64,000 nucleotides of DNA, from assembly GCA_002500665.1 (NCBI GenBank), contig DLRY01000076.1, positions 47,599 to 111,598 of the forward strand, in the 5' to 3' direction. This DNA is from Opitutia bacterium UBA7876. Its GTDB lineage: Bacteria > Verrucomicrobiota > Verrucomicrobiia > Opitutales > Seribacteraceae. This document shows positions 47,831-56,992 of this stretch, one piece after another. The notes below the pieces were generated by a model, which saw nothing but the letters and a program-made list of their open reading frames with translations, was not told where the DNA came from and did no database searches. Position 1 is the first letter of the stretch. Each line of letters begins with the position of its first letter. Made by a program: the position numbers and the translations under genes.

Positions 47831-50485
47831 CTATTTGCCCTCGTTGAGCTGTCTCTTCAGTCGGGCGAGCTGCTCGTCCCTTTCGTAGAGATAGTCCTGC
47901 TGGGCCCGGTAGGCGTCGCCCCTGGACTGAACCAACTTCTTGAATTCGGGATCGTCCTTGAGCTCTCGTCTGGCCTCGTTTCTTTTTTTACCGATCTCCT
48001 CGTTGCTCACGAAGAGCTGGGGGTACTCGCGCTCAAGTTTGCCCTGCGCGTCCTCGGCAACTTTCGCGAGCTTGCCATAGGCGGGATCCGCGAGGTGTTT
48101 TTGACGGGCTCGCTCAAGGGCCGCTTTCTTGCGGGTATCCGGTTGACGGGCAATGGAAGGGTCCTTCTCAAGCAGGAACTGGTCGAGGGCCCGGTTGGCC
48201 CGGAAGGTGGCAAAGAGGGTTTCCTTGTAGACCGGATCCTCCTGGTGAAGCTTCTTGCGCAGGCTCTGGATCTTTTTTTGGAAGGTCTTATGGGAACTGA
48301 AGGCTTCCGGGAAACGCTCGACTTTGTCCGCATCGAGCCGCTCGACCCGTTCGACCAGTTTACGGTAGACGGGATCCTCCATGTGAAGACGGGCATGCAA
48401 GTTTCTCTTGCGGATCTCGTGTTCCTCTCGGACGGGTTTTTTCACGGGGAACCTTCCCTGGTTCTTTTTCACGAGGGCGAGGTTGTCCTCACGATCGCGG
48501 TGCCGACCCGAACCGAATACCTGAATGTTGTCAAAGGCAGCCCCGGCTTGATCGACCTGCAGGGCGAAGTAGGTGCGCTCCTGGTCTATGACGGGATGCT
48601 TGGCATAGGCTATGCGCTGGTGATCGAGATGGGCGACGACCTCGTCCCCGATGAATTCCATCGTCATGACGTACCATTTGCCCGGCTTGAACTCGTGGGC
48701 GCATTCGCCGTGACGCATGGAAAACCAAGGCCCGCGGTCGTCTTGGGCGGTCTGGATGAAGAAGTGGTCGCGCCGGATATGCAAAACGGTGTTGTAGTGA
48801 CCGGAAGCCCCCGTCACCAGACGGATGTCCTCCGCTCCGTCGAAACGAAACTCGAAGCGGATGAAAGCGTCCTTGAAATTGGGATCCTTGTAAAAGAGCC
48901 GCTTGTTTTGACCCTCAATGCCGTTCCGCCGAAGGATGCCATCCTCCACCTGCCATTCCTTTTGGAAAAACCATTTTTCGCTTACCTGGCCCTCGGAAAA
49001 ATGCTCCCCGAAATGAAGGTTGCGAGGGGAGGAGAGGAGAGGGCGGGAAGGAATGCGGGCCCCCGTTCGTTCCCGCCAGGAAATTAATTTGCCATGGAGT
49101 TCCTCGACTCGCTTGGGCTGCGAGGAGGCGAGGTCCTTCTTCTCGTAAGGATCTTCGGCGAGGTTGAAGAGTTCGAATTTCTCCGGCCTTGCCGGATCGA
49201 AGTACTCGATCAGTTTCCAGTTGTCTTCCCGAATGGCCCCGCTCGAGACGCCGCCCAGGAAGTGGGGTTTGTCGAGCGGATAATGCCAGTGGATGGCTTT
49301 TCGCTTGGGCGGAGATTTGGGGTTGCGCCATGTGGCGAGGGTGGAAACCCCGTCCAGCTTCTGGGCCGGATCGGGCTTGATTCCGGCGGCTTCCAGAAAG
49401 GTGGGGTAGAAATCGTGATTGACCACGGGCTGGTTGCAGGTCTTGCCTGCCGGGATTTTTCCTTCCGGCCAGCGCAGAATCAGGGGGACCCGTATTCCGC
49501 CTTCGTAAAGCTGGCTTTTGCCGCCCCGCAGGGGAGCGTTGGAGGTAACGTTCGTTTCCCCCCCGTTGTCGCTTGAGAAAATGAAGATGGTGTTCTCGGC
49601 CAAGCCCAATTCGTCCAGTTTAGCGGCCAGCAAGCCGATGCCGTCATCGATGCTTTCAAGCATGGCGGCCAAGTGGGGGTTGTGGCTTGGAGCCCAATGG
49701 GTACATCCCTCCACCTTCAATCCGGCGTCCTGGCAAAGGTAGCAATTCTTGCGCTCGCTCCGTGCCGGTGGATGCTTTTTGCGATACTTGTCCACGAGCT
49801 CGGGCCGTCCGTTGAGAATGGTGTGCGGCGCGTAGTGGCTGAGGTATAGAAAGAAGGGCTTGTCCTTGTTTCGCTCGACGAACTCAACCGCCTCGAGGTT
49901 GAGCCGGTCGGTCAGGTACTCGTCCCTGCCCATGCGGTTTGAGGGAAAGTCGAGCCAGCGGATGGGTTGGGTGCGAAAGACGTAGGGCCAGAAATTGGCT
50001 CCGTTGCCTACGCCCTTGATTTCGCTCCCGAGGTTCCAGCCGAAACCGTGTTCGGTGGGGCGAACCTCGAACTGGGCGCCCTGGTATCTGTAGCCGGTCA
50101 AGTGCCACTTGCCGACCATTCCTGTGGCGTATCCGTTCCGCTTGAGAAGCTTCGGCAGAGTGACTTGGCTGACGGGCAAGGCGTTGGATGAGTTGGGCCG
50201 GAGGTAGTCGAGAATTCCGACTCGGGCGGGGTGTTGTCCCGTCAGGAGGGCCGCCCGATAGGGAGAACAAACGGGGGCCGCCGCATAGGCATGGGTGAAG
50301 CGCAGGCCCTGCTCGGCAAGCTTGTCGAGATGGGGCGTCTCGTTGAAGGAATTGCCGTAGCATGCGAGTTCCGCCCAGCCCAGGTCGTCGGCGAGAACGA
50401 AAACGACGTTCGGCTTGCCGGTTCTCCCAGCCAGTGGCTGGAAAAGCAAAAAGATAACAAGGAGGTGAATCGGTTTCATGATCAT
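47831..50485 (-). CDS. Sulfatase with C-terminal sandwich and helical tail
   Basis: 884 residues from the ATG at 50485, which overlaps the stop of the gene upstream (ATGA). Signal HLLVIFLLFQPLAG. The sulfatase domain (about 23-500) starts KPNVVFVLADDLGWAELACY and has the active-site motif CSPYRAALLTGQ, where Cys73 would become formylglycine; further blocks are GMVGKWHL, FFLYLSHYAPHT, IFIFSSDNGGETN and GGKSQLYEGGIRVPLILRWP. A second domain (about 500-690) resembles DUF1080/LamG sandwiches (EKWFFQKEWQVEDGILRRNG, FKPGKWYVMTMEFIGDEVVA). A third part (about 700-884) is long charged helix (RKKLHQEDPVYKETLFATFR) with repeated DPxY/F motifs, possibly coiled coil. Such a tail is not usual for sulfatases. 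Arylsulfatase-type; glycan unknown. Confidence 0.92.
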   Translation of the reverse strand: MIMKPIHLLVIFLLFQPLAGRTGKPNVVFVLADDLGWAELACYGNSFNETPHLDKLAEQGLRFTHAYAAAPVCSPYRAALLTGQHPARVGILDYLRPNSSNALPVSQVTLPKLLKRNGYATGMVGKWHLTGYRYQGAQFEVRPTEHGFGWNLGSEIKGVGNGANFWPYVFRTQPIRWLDFPSNRMGRDEYLTDRLNLEAVEFVERNKDKPFFLYLSHYAPHTILNGRPELVDKYRKKHPPARSERKNCYLCQDAGLKVEGCTHWAPSHNPHLAAMLESIDDGIGLLAAKLDELGLAENTIFIFSSDNGGETNVTSNAPLRGGKSQLYEGGIRVPLILRWPEGKIPAGKTCNQPVVNHDFYPTFLEAAGIKPDPAQKLDGVSTLATWRNPKSPPKRKAIHWHYPLDKPHFLGGVSSGAIREDNWKLIEYFDPARPEKFELFNLAEDPYEKKDLASSQPKRVEELHGKLISWRERTGARIPSRPLLSSPRNLHFGEHFSEGQVSEKWFFQKEWQVEDGILRRNGIEGQNKRLFYKDPNFKDAFIRFEFRFDGAEDIRLVTGASGHYNTVLHIRRDHFFIQTAQDDRGPWFSMRHGECAHEFKPGKWYVMTMEFIGDEVVAHLDHQRIAYAKHPVIDQERTYFALQVDQAGAAFDNIQVFGSGRHRDREDNLALVKKNQGRFPVKKPVREEHEIRKRNLHARLHMEDPVYRKLVERVERLDADKVERFPEAFSSHKTFQKKIQSLRKKLHQEDPVYKETLFATFRANRALDQFLLEKDPSIARQPDTRKKAALERARQKHLADPAYGKLAKVAEDAQGKLEREYPQLFVSNEEIGKKRNEARRELKDDPEFKKLVQSRGDAYRAQQDYLYERDEQLARLKRQLNEGK

Positions 50486-52794
50486 GGCAGGGCTATGGAG
50501 ATGGAGAGCTTGCTTGAACGGACGCTCGCTTGGTAAGCCATGCGGTCGCCGTGCTTGGTATCGGCGGTCTCGAACGCGGCCCCCTCGAGCCTCGGCTTGC
50601 GGGAAGGCTTCTTCCCCTCCAGCCATGGCTCGAGCCTAACCTTGAGAGGGCAATTCTCAACCGTGATTCTTTTGTTCGTTCCACCCGGAGATCCTTTTGC
50701 GCGCTCAACACGTATCTTGGTCCAACCGGGTTCCTTTCCGACCGGAATTTCCACTTCCATCCACTCCCAGCTCCTGGGCAGGGCATCTCGTATGCGAAGA
50801 ACTTCATCCGGGATGGAATAAGAAAGCCCGAACAGTCCCTCCAGGTAAAGGAGGATTTTGCCTGCATTGAAATTAGAGTATTGGTCTCCGAAGAGGGAGC
50901 CGTCTCTGCGGTAGGCTTCGGGGGCCATGGGTATATCCCAATCCTCATGGTAGTTGTAGTTCGCAAGGTGATTGAGGGTGAGCTCCGAGGCGATCCCGGG
51001 GAAGTCCTGACGGAACATTCCATCGAGTGTGAAATAGGCCGTATCGGGCGTGTATCCAAAGACCAGATCGACCGGGGAAGCAAAATCCCTCATCGACTTC
51101 CTTGCCATGGCGAGGGGAAAAAACTTGCCGTAGAACCCCTCTTCCCGGTTCAGGGCCCAGGCATTGATCATCCTGCCGGCATATTCCCTTGGAAAATATT
51201 TCGAGCGGAGGGACCAAAACGCATTGGTCGTCAGCATGCCGTTCTTCGGGCCCATGAAAAAGTCCCTGTGGCCATTGGCCTCCCACCTTTGGTCGAAGGT
51301 CAGGCGGACGTGCTCGGGGTCGAGCCGCACCAGTTTGTCCCAGTGGGCCCGGTCTTCTTCATGCCCCAGCAGGTCGGCCATTCGAATCAGGGTCTCGGCA
51401 ACCTCGAACCGGTTCATGGCGAAACTACCGATTTGCTTCCGGAAAACCTTGCGGAAGTACCCTTCGTAGCACTTGCGAAGGAAACCGAGGTCTCCCGAGT
51501 GCTGGAAGATTTGCCAGGCGCCCAGGACGTGCTCGACCAATTCCCCACCGTAGGCTCCGGAGTGCCAGGAGGTGCCCTTGTTGTCGGAGAGCATGATGGC
51601 TCCGTTGGGGGTCTCGCGGTACCTGTCGTTTTCCACGAGGTGCTTCCAGGTCAGGACGTTGCCGTAGGCGTAAAGAGGCTTGTTTCTCGTCCAGGCTCCG
51701 ACCTTGATCTGGAAACAGGCGTCGTAGCGGTGCATGCCGAGGAAGTTGTTGACTGCGGTTTGGGTGTGGTTTTCCCTTTCCCAGCCCTTCCCGACCTCGA
51801 TGTAGTACATCAGGTAGAGGGCCCAGAGGTAGTAGTAGATTTCTTCGAATTTCGGCTCACTGCACCGGAACTGGGGAATCTCTTCGCGCAGTTGATGGTT
51901 CATCCGAGCGGTTTTCGCCGCCAGCATGCGCCGATCGCCGGAGATGATTTCACGGGCTGCCCGGAGAGCTTTTGCGGGGTCGTCGTCCATGGCCCAGGAG
52001 ACGGTCGCGCCCTTGTCGTCGCAAGGCACCTCGAACGAATACTCCTGCTGCCCTTTTTCCCCACGGGAGAAAGCGACCGTCTTGGAAAAGTCGCGCGAAC
52101 AGGACAGGACGGTCGTCATTCCCTGATAGACGATGGGGCCAACCCTCACGGGACCTCCCGGATCGGGCCTCGAGCGGACCGTGCCGCCCTCGGTGATGAG
52201 AATTGAATTTGCAGAGGAGTCGTACTTGCCCCGGGCCGTTGAGGAAACGCTGTGCCGAACGAAAAAGCCCTGTCCTTCGAAGCGCAGGATGACGGGCTTC
52301 GATGAGGTGATGATGGAAGCCGCTGCGTCATTGGACCCAATGAATTTCTCCTCCCGGATAAGTATGCCTTCGATCTCATATTCGCAGATCATCTTGTCGG
52401 GTCTCCAGAACATGCGGGTGGGTGCGGGCTTTGCATGCAGTTTGCCATCGATCAATACGCTTCCGTAAAGCACGCGGGTGTCCTTGTAGAATTCCCAACC
52501 TTCGTAGTCGTTGCCCACACCGGTATGCTCGGTTCCCCCTATTTCGCTCTCAAGCAGACCGACGCCGCGGCTGCGGAGGTCATGACGGAAAGGATGGGTC
52601 AAGCCGATGGTCTCGTCCTCCGACGGCTTCCAGCTGGCATGGAAGCCTCCCACGTAATAGCTCAGGTTGCCGGCCAGAAAACCGTGTTTGCGGCCTTGCA
52701 CGGGTTGCTCGAGGCGGGCGCAGAAGTCTTTCCCTGCCTGCTGGCCTTGGAGGCAGGCGGAAAGGGCCACTAGGATTGCCCCGGTCCCCCTCAA
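50482..52794 (-). CDS. Exported six-hairpin glycosidase-like protein
   Basis: 770 residues starting from a TTG at 52794 that overlaps the stop of the sulfatase upstream (TTGA); signal TGAILVALSACLQGQQAG. The N-terminal half is a beta-sandwich (about 25-260; LSYYVGGFHASWKPSEDETI, GSVLIDGKLHAKPAPTRMFW, KMICEYEIEGILIREEKFIG). The C-terminal half is an (alpha/alpha)6 barrel (about 290-690; FEEIYYYLWALYLMYYIEVG, HRYDACFQIKVGAWTRNKPL, QRWEANGHRDFFMGPKNGML, MFRQDFPGIASELTLNHLAN, YNYHEDWDIPMAPEAYRRDG). This layout is that of GH63/GH78/GH95-like glycosidases. I cannot assign the GH family or pick the catalytic acid with confidence. Its position between two sulfatases supports action on a sulfated glycan. 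Confidence 0.75.
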   Translation of the reverse strand: MRGTGAILVALSACLQGQQAGKDFCARLEQPVQGRKHGFLAGNLSYYVGGFHASWKPSEDETIGLTHPFRHDLRSRGVGLLESEIGGTEHTGVGNDYEGWEFYKDTRVLYGSVLIDGKLHAKPAPTRMFWRPDKMICEYEIEGILIREEKFIGSNDAAASIITSSKPVILRFEGQGFFVRHSVSSTARGKYDSSANSILITEGGTVRSRPDPGGPVRVGPIVYQGMTTVLSCSRDFSKTVAFSRGEKGQQEYSFEVPCDDKGATVSWAMDDDPAKALRAAREIISGDRRMLAAKTARMNHQLREEIPQFRCSEPKFEEIYYYLWALYLMYYIEVGKGWERENHTQTAVNNFLGMHRYDACFQIKVGAWTRNKPLYAYGNVLTWKHLVENDRYRETPNGAIMLSDNKGTSWHSGAYGGELVEHVLGAWQIFQHSGDLGFLRKCYEGYFRKVFRKQIGSFAMNRFEVAETLIRMADLLGHEEDRAHWDKLVRLDPEHVRLTFDQRWEANGHRDFFMGPKNGMLTTNAFWSLRSKYFPREYAGRMINAWALNREEGFYGKFFPLAMARKSMRDFASPVDLVFGYTPDTAYFTLDGMFRQDFPGIASELTLNHLANYNYHEDWDIPMAPEAYRRDGSLFGDQYSNFNAGKILLYLEGLFGLSYSIPDEVLRIRDALPRSWEWMEVEIPVGKEPGWTKIRVERAKGSPGGTNKRITVENCPLKVRLEPWLEGKKPSRKPRLEGAAFETADTKHGDRMAYQASVRSSKLSISIALP

Positions 52795-54398
52795 TTGCTT
52801 TTCGGGGGCGAGCCCGCCCAGTGGCTTGAGTTGCGGTTGAGGTCGACCTCCACGCGGTTCCTGGCGAACCGTTCCAAGTCCGCCTGCAGCTTGGCTTTGA
52901 GCCGGGCCACTTCGGCGGCGTCCTTCTTGGGATCGAGATCCCTTGTCTTTTTGCGGAAGTTCTCCTTCGCCCTAACCTCGAAAAGGTCGAGCTCCTCGAG
53001 GCGGGCCTGGTAGACCTCCCCTACGTCCTCAGCCCCGATATCCTCGAGGTATTTCTTCATGACGGAATCCAATTGGTCGGCCCTGGACCTCATGGAGCGA
53101 ATGAGGTTCGTTTCTTCCGCCGGATCCTTGACCACGTCGTAGAGCCTCCTCTCACCCGTAAGGAGGTGCCTCATGAGCTTGTGGTCGCCTAGCCGAATCA
53201 CGCTTAGAGGGGGAGCGAAATAACAGGGATAGTGAAAAATCAATCCCTCGACGGGTCGGATGACCTTTCCCGCGTTCCCCTTCAGCAGGAGGTCGCGCAG
53301 GCTTCCTCCATCTAGGTTTTTGGGAAGCGGAGCCTTGCTTCCCGAAAGGTCGTGCAAAGTCGGGAGCAAGTCCCACTGAACGACCGGCACGTCGCACTGG
53401 GCTCCGGCTTTAACGCCTGGCCCGGCGACCACCCAGGGCACGCGCAGTCCGCCCTCGAAGAGCTGGGCCTTGCCCCAGCTCAAGGGCCCGTTGGGCCCGA
53501 GCCCACCGCCGTTGTCGGAGGTATATATGACGTAGGTGTTCTCGAGCTCACCGCTTTTTTCCAAGACCTCCATCATCTTGCCCATGCCTGCGTCCACCTC
53601 ATCGATCATGGCGGCGTACTGAAGTCGCCAGGCGGAGGTTTTCCGAGCTTTGGCAATCTGATTGGGAGGGAGATAGTCGGCGTCGGTGAGGTATTTGCCG
53701 CGGGGAAGCTTTCGATAGCGCTCGATCACCGCCGGAGTAGCCTGATGAGGGACGTGGACGGCGTAGTGGGAGACCATCAAAAGGAAGGGTCTTTTGCCGG
53801 CGTGTTTGCCAAGAAAATCAACCGATCGCGCCGTCAGGGAGTAGATGCGCTTGGGGTCATCCGCGGGCAGGGGGCGGCGGCTCTTGAGGTCAACATAGTC
53901 TCCATGAAAATTTCCATTGGATGCGCGTCCGTCGAACTCATCGTGCGCGTCGTAGCCGATGGTCTTCATTTGCTCCTTGCCCATTCCCTTGCCGAAGTGG
54001 GCCGTGACGTAATTCTGGTCCGAGGCCTTGAGGACGTCCGCCAGGGATGCTTCCTCCGCCCAACTCAAGCCGCGCTTGATGGCGAGGACGTCGTGTACGA
54101 AGGTGTAGCCGAGCCGGGCCGGGGTTTTGCCGAACTGGATGCTTTTGCGGGAAGGCGTGCAGGTAGGGGCGGGGGCGTAGCCATTGGAGAAGCGCATTCC
54201 TCTCGCCGCCAGCTTCTCAAGGTTCGGAGTGCGGTAGAAGTCGCTCCTCGAGTCGGGTTCGGAATCCATCATGCGGACCGAGGTATCGGCCCAGCCGAGG
54301 TCGTCCATGTAGATGACGAGGAAGTTCGGTGGGCCTTCGCGCCCCAACAAGCAGACGGAGAAAAGGATAAAGAGGACGAGGGTGGTTGCTCGAGTCAT
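52791..54398 (-). CDS. Sulfatase (arylsulfatase A-like)
   Basis: 535 residues from the ATG at 54398; the frame extends upstream without signal features. Signal TLVLFILFSVCLLG. Sulfatase core: PPNFLVIYMDDLGWADTSVR, metal-binding DD, active-site CTPSRKSIQFGKTPARLGYT with Cys80 to become formylglycine, AHFGKGM, FLLMVSHYAVHVPHQATPAV, ENTYVIYTSDNGGGLGPNG and LSWGKAQLFEGGLRVPWVVA. The C-terminus is a charged helical tail (VRAKENFRKKTRDLDPKKDA). The loops differ from the sulfatases at 47831 and 56993, so the three likely attack different positions of a sulfated glycan. Thirteen bases after GH127; coupled to the glycosidase downstream. Confidence 0.94.
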   Translation of the reverse strand: MTRATTLVLFILFSVCLLGREGPPNFLVIYMDDLGWADTSVRMMDSEPDSRSDFYRTPNLEKLAARGMRFSNGYAPAPTCTPSRKSIQFGKTPARLGYTFVHDVLAIKRGLSWAEEASLADVLKASDQNYVTAHFGKGMGKEQMKTIGYDAHDEFDGRASNGNFHGDYVDLKSRRPLPADDPKRIYSLTARSVDFLGKHAGKRPFLLMVSHYAVHVPHQATPAVIERYRKLPRGKYLTDADYLPPNQIAKARKTSAWRLQYAAMIDEVDAGMGKMMEVLEKSGELENTYVIYTSDNGGGLGPNGPLSWGKAQLFEGGLRVPWVVAGPGVKAGAQCDVPVVQWDLLPTLHDLSGSKAPLPKNLDGGSLRDLLLKGNAGKVIRPVEGLIFHYPCYFAPPLSVIRLGDHKLMRHLLTGERRLYDVVKDPAEETNLIRSMRSRADQLDSVMKKYLEDIGAEDVGEVYQARLEELDLFEVRAKENFRKKTRDLDPKKDAAEVARLKAKLQADLERFARNRVEVDLNRNSSHWAGSPPKSN

Positions 54399-54411
54399 GG
54401 CCTTTCGTTTC

Positions 54412-56877
54412 CTAGTCCTCGAACTTGACCTGTACCTCGAGGATGCCGACCGCACTGCCCTCCTTGGGCGTCATGTTTATGCGAATGGCATCGCAGGTCA
54501 GGGGAGCGGCGGGATGCACCACGTTGTACTGGTTGGCCCGGTTGTCGTAGCGGTCGGTGACGTAGAGCTCGAAGGGTTTCCACTTGCCGTCCCGGCGCAC
54601 TTCGAGCGACCATTCCTCGGGAAACTTTACGTCCTGTTGGTCCTGCATCCAGTAGACGCCTATGTCCCGGATCTTTCTGGGCTTTGCGAAGTGGCCTTCC
54701 ACCCACTGCTTGATCCCAAGCTGAGGCCGGCTGGTCCAGCGAGGAACCTTCTTGCCGCTCGACCAGCGGGGTTCCTTGCCGTCTCCAATGGCGCTCACGG
54801 TGTCGAGATCGGAGGTGTGGGAGGCTTTAAGGTTCGTGAAGATGCTCTCCTTGGGAAGCTTGTGGGGGTCGAACACCGCGAGCTTGGGGTTGGTTGGGAA
54901 CCAGATGGTCATGGAGCCTGGCTTCCGGTTGTTCCAGGCGTAGTAGGGGATTAGGGAAAGGCCGCGCTTTTCGGTCTTGCCGTCTTCCTTGAGGGCGTTG
55001 GCTCGGGTGAGTACCTTTAAGAAGGAACCGGCGGGATGCTTGACCCTGGACAACTTGGGTTTTTCCACGCTCGGCTGGCCGTTCAGGAAAAAACGCTGGG
55101 TGGCGCCCTCGTTATCGGTCTCCTCGGCGCAAAGCACGAAGGGACCCCTTGTGAAGGAGAGCCGGTCATGGTTGTCTTCCACTCGCTCATCACATTCGTT
55201 CAGGCGGGTGGGCATGGGTAAATCGAGAACGACCTTGTCCCCTTTTTCCCATTCCCGGTCGAGAACCGCAAAGCCGAGCTCGATCTTGGGGTTGACTTTC
55301 TTTCCGTTGACCGAGACCTCCCATTTTTCGGTGGCGGAATCCAGGTAGCGGTAGAGTTTGCCCGGCACGAATTGTTTGCCCGTCCAGGTGGGGATGCGCA
55401 GGCGAAGGCTAAAGGAAGCAGGTTTCTCGGGGTTGAGGGAAACTTCGATGCGCCCCTCATTGGGGTAGCCTGTCTTCTGGGTGACCGCTATTTTGGTTCC
55501 GGCGATTTTCAGGCTCGTGGAGGTCTCGGCATACATGGCGAGGTAGAGATTCTTCTCGTCATGGGCATAGGCCATTCCCTGAACCTGGGGTAAGAGGCGG
55601 GCCATATTGCTGGGGCAGCAGGCGGTTCCGAACCAGGGAGCCCTACCTGCCGTCCCGTGGTTGAAGGGATATTTACCGTCCGCCTCCAAGGGGTTGACGT
55701 AGAAGAAGCGATTGCCCTCCAGGTTGACGGCGGCCAAGACGTTGTTGAGAAGGGAAACCTCCGCCACGTCGAGGTACTTGGCGTCCCGATGAGCGAGAAA
55801 CATCCGGAAGTTGAAGAGCACGTTGCCGACTGCGGCGCAGGTCTCGTTGAAGGCGTCCGCATTGGGGAGGAGGTAGGGCGGCCCGAAACCCTCGATCCCG
55901 TGGACTGCCCCTAGGCCGCCGGTGATATGCATCCTGGTGTCCGTCACGTTGCCCCAGATTCTGTGAAGGGCGCGGGTGTAGGAATTCTTGTTTTTCAAGT
56001 GGGCCAGATCAGCCATGGCTGAGTAGAGATAGGTGGCCCGCACGGCATGCCCGACGGCTTCACTCTGGTCCTCGACGGGGGCATGTTGCTGGGCGTAGGT
56101 GGGGGACATTACGCCTTCCCCGTCGGGCACGTAGGTTTTGCCCCGAATCTCGAGAAACTTCTCCGCCATTTCCAAGTAGAGCTTCTTGCCCGTCACCTTG
56201 TAAAGCTTGACCAAGGCCAGCTCCATCTCCTGGTGGCCGGGGGCTTGCCGGATGGGTTTGCCCTCATTGTACTTGGGGTCTCCCTCGAAGAAGACCCGGT
56301 TGACGTGGAGGGCGTTTTTCTCCGCCACCTTGAGCAGCTTGTCCTTGCTGGTGGCCTGATAATAGGCGATGGCGGCCTCGTAGAGGTGGCCCATATTGTA
56401 GAGCTCGTGGCTGTGCACGACGAAGGTGTAGGGCGTGTTTCCCATCATGTTCTTGTCCGTGCCCACTCCGGTGGTGTGCGAAGGGTAGAGATAGCCGTTC
56501 GGTTCCTGGGCGGCTGCGATGACGTCGACGATGCGATCGAATTGGGCTTCGAGTTCGGGGTCATCCTGCAACTGGGCCAGGTAGGCGGCCCCTTCCATGA
56601 CTTTGTAAAGGTCGGAATCGATGAACCTGTGCGGTCGGTGGCCCTCCACTTTCTTGCCCGCAAGAAAGTCGGCCGCGGCCTGGAGGTGGGCAACGCCCGG
56701 CTCGGTCTTCTCGAAGGCGAAGGGAACCAGTACCTTGCGCTGGGTGATGAGGCGGGGCCGCCAGAATTCACTCTTCATCTCAACCTCGTGGAAGGGGACG
56801 GGCTCGATGGGGGTCTTGCCGGAGAGGGAAAGAGCGAGTGAGAAAAGAACGAGGACCGGAGTCAGGATGGTTTTCAT
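54412..56877 (-). CDS. GH127-like beta-L-arabinofuranosidase (DUF1680)
   Basis: Exported glycosidase, 821 residues with signal TPVLVLFSLALSLSG. GH127 enzymes use a zinc-bound Cys nucleophile; the set Glu345, Cys347, Cys420, Cys421 (NETCAAVGN and GTACCPSNMARL) has the same spacing as Glu338, Cys340, Cys417, Cys418 of HypBA1 from Bifidobacterium. Other blocks: LAGKKVEGHRPHRFIDSDLY, KVMEGAAYLAQLQDDPELEA, NGYLYPSHTTG, GHQEMELALVKLYKVTGKKL and VGHAVRATYLYSAMADLAHL. The last 160 residues carry a sandwich, with WMQDQQDVKFPEEWSLEVRR. It would remove beta-L-arabinofuranose, or a related sugar, from a glycan. A candidate IclR operator ends 27 bases upstream of its ATG, so it heads the operon that runs to the sulfatases. 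Confidence 0.92.
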   Translation of the reverse strand: MKTILTPVLVLFSLALSLSGKTPIEPVPFHEVEMKSEFWRPRLITQRKVLVPFAFEKTEPGVAHLQAAADFLAGKKVEGHRPHRFIDSDLYKVMEGAAYLAQLQDDPELEAQFDRIVDVIAAAQEPNGYLYPSHTTGVGTDKNMMGNTPYTFVVHSHELYNMGHLYEAAIAYYQATSKDKLLKVAEKNALHVNRVFFEGDPKYNEGKPIRQAPGHQEMELALVKLYKVTGKKLYLEMAEKFLEIRGKTYVPDGEGVMSPTYAQQHAPVEDQSEAVGHAVRATYLYSAMADLAHLKNKNSYTRALHRIWGNVTDTRMHITGGLGAVHGIEGFGPPYLLPNADAFNETCAAVGNVLFNFRMFLAHRDAKYLDVAEVSLLNNVLAAVNLEGNRFFYVNPLEADGKYPFNHGTAGRAPWFGTACCPSNMARLLPQVQGMAYAHDEKNLYLAMYAETSTSLKIAGTKIAVTQKTGYPNEGRIEVSLNPEKPASFSLRLRIPTWTGKQFVPGKLYRYLDSATEKWEVSVNGKKVNPKIELGFAVLDREWEKGDKVVLDLPMPTRLNECDERVEDNHDRLSFTRGPFVLCAEETDNEGATQRFFLNGQPSVEKPKLSRVKHPAGSFLKVLTRANALKEDGKTEKRGLSLIPYYAWNNRKPGSMTIWFPTNPKLAVFDPHKLPKESIFTNLKASHTSDLDTVSAIGDGKEPRWSSGKKVPRWTSRPQLGIKQWVEGHFAKPRKIRDIGVYWMQDQQDVKFPEEWSLEVRRDGKWKPFELYVTDRYDNRANQYNVVHPAAPLTCDAIRINMTPKEGSAVGILEVQVKFED

Positions 56878-56903
56878 GGGCGGATAATGTAGCAGAGGAG
56901 ATT

Positions 56904-56940
56904 ATGAGATATCAATCATATCCCAAATATCAAAACGCGT
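56904..56940. promoter_or_regulatory. Candidate IclR operator, site 2 (GH127 operon)
   Basis: TGAGATAT (56905-56912) and AAATATCA (56925-56932) with the same spacing as the site above iclR at 28031. The match is 27 of 37 bases with an identical CAAATATCAAAA core and a shared GCGT. It lies in the 115-base gap between the sulfatase stop at 56993 and the GH127 start at 56877, where the GH127 promoter must be. Regulation by the IclR protein of this window is inferred. Confidence 0.5.
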
Positions 56941-56992
56941 TTCCATAGGGACGTTTCTTTGAGGTTTGCGAGACGCTTTTTGGGAAGGCTCC

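Noticed and set aside
50530..52206. 558-residue plus-strand open frame opposite the six-hairpin glycosidase
   Set aside because: Shadow frame caused by the same codon bias; no domain recognised.
53352..54428. 358-residue plus-strand open frame opposite a sulfatase
   Set aside because: Shadow of the sulfatase coding strand; Gly/Val/Asp-rich with no family resemblance.
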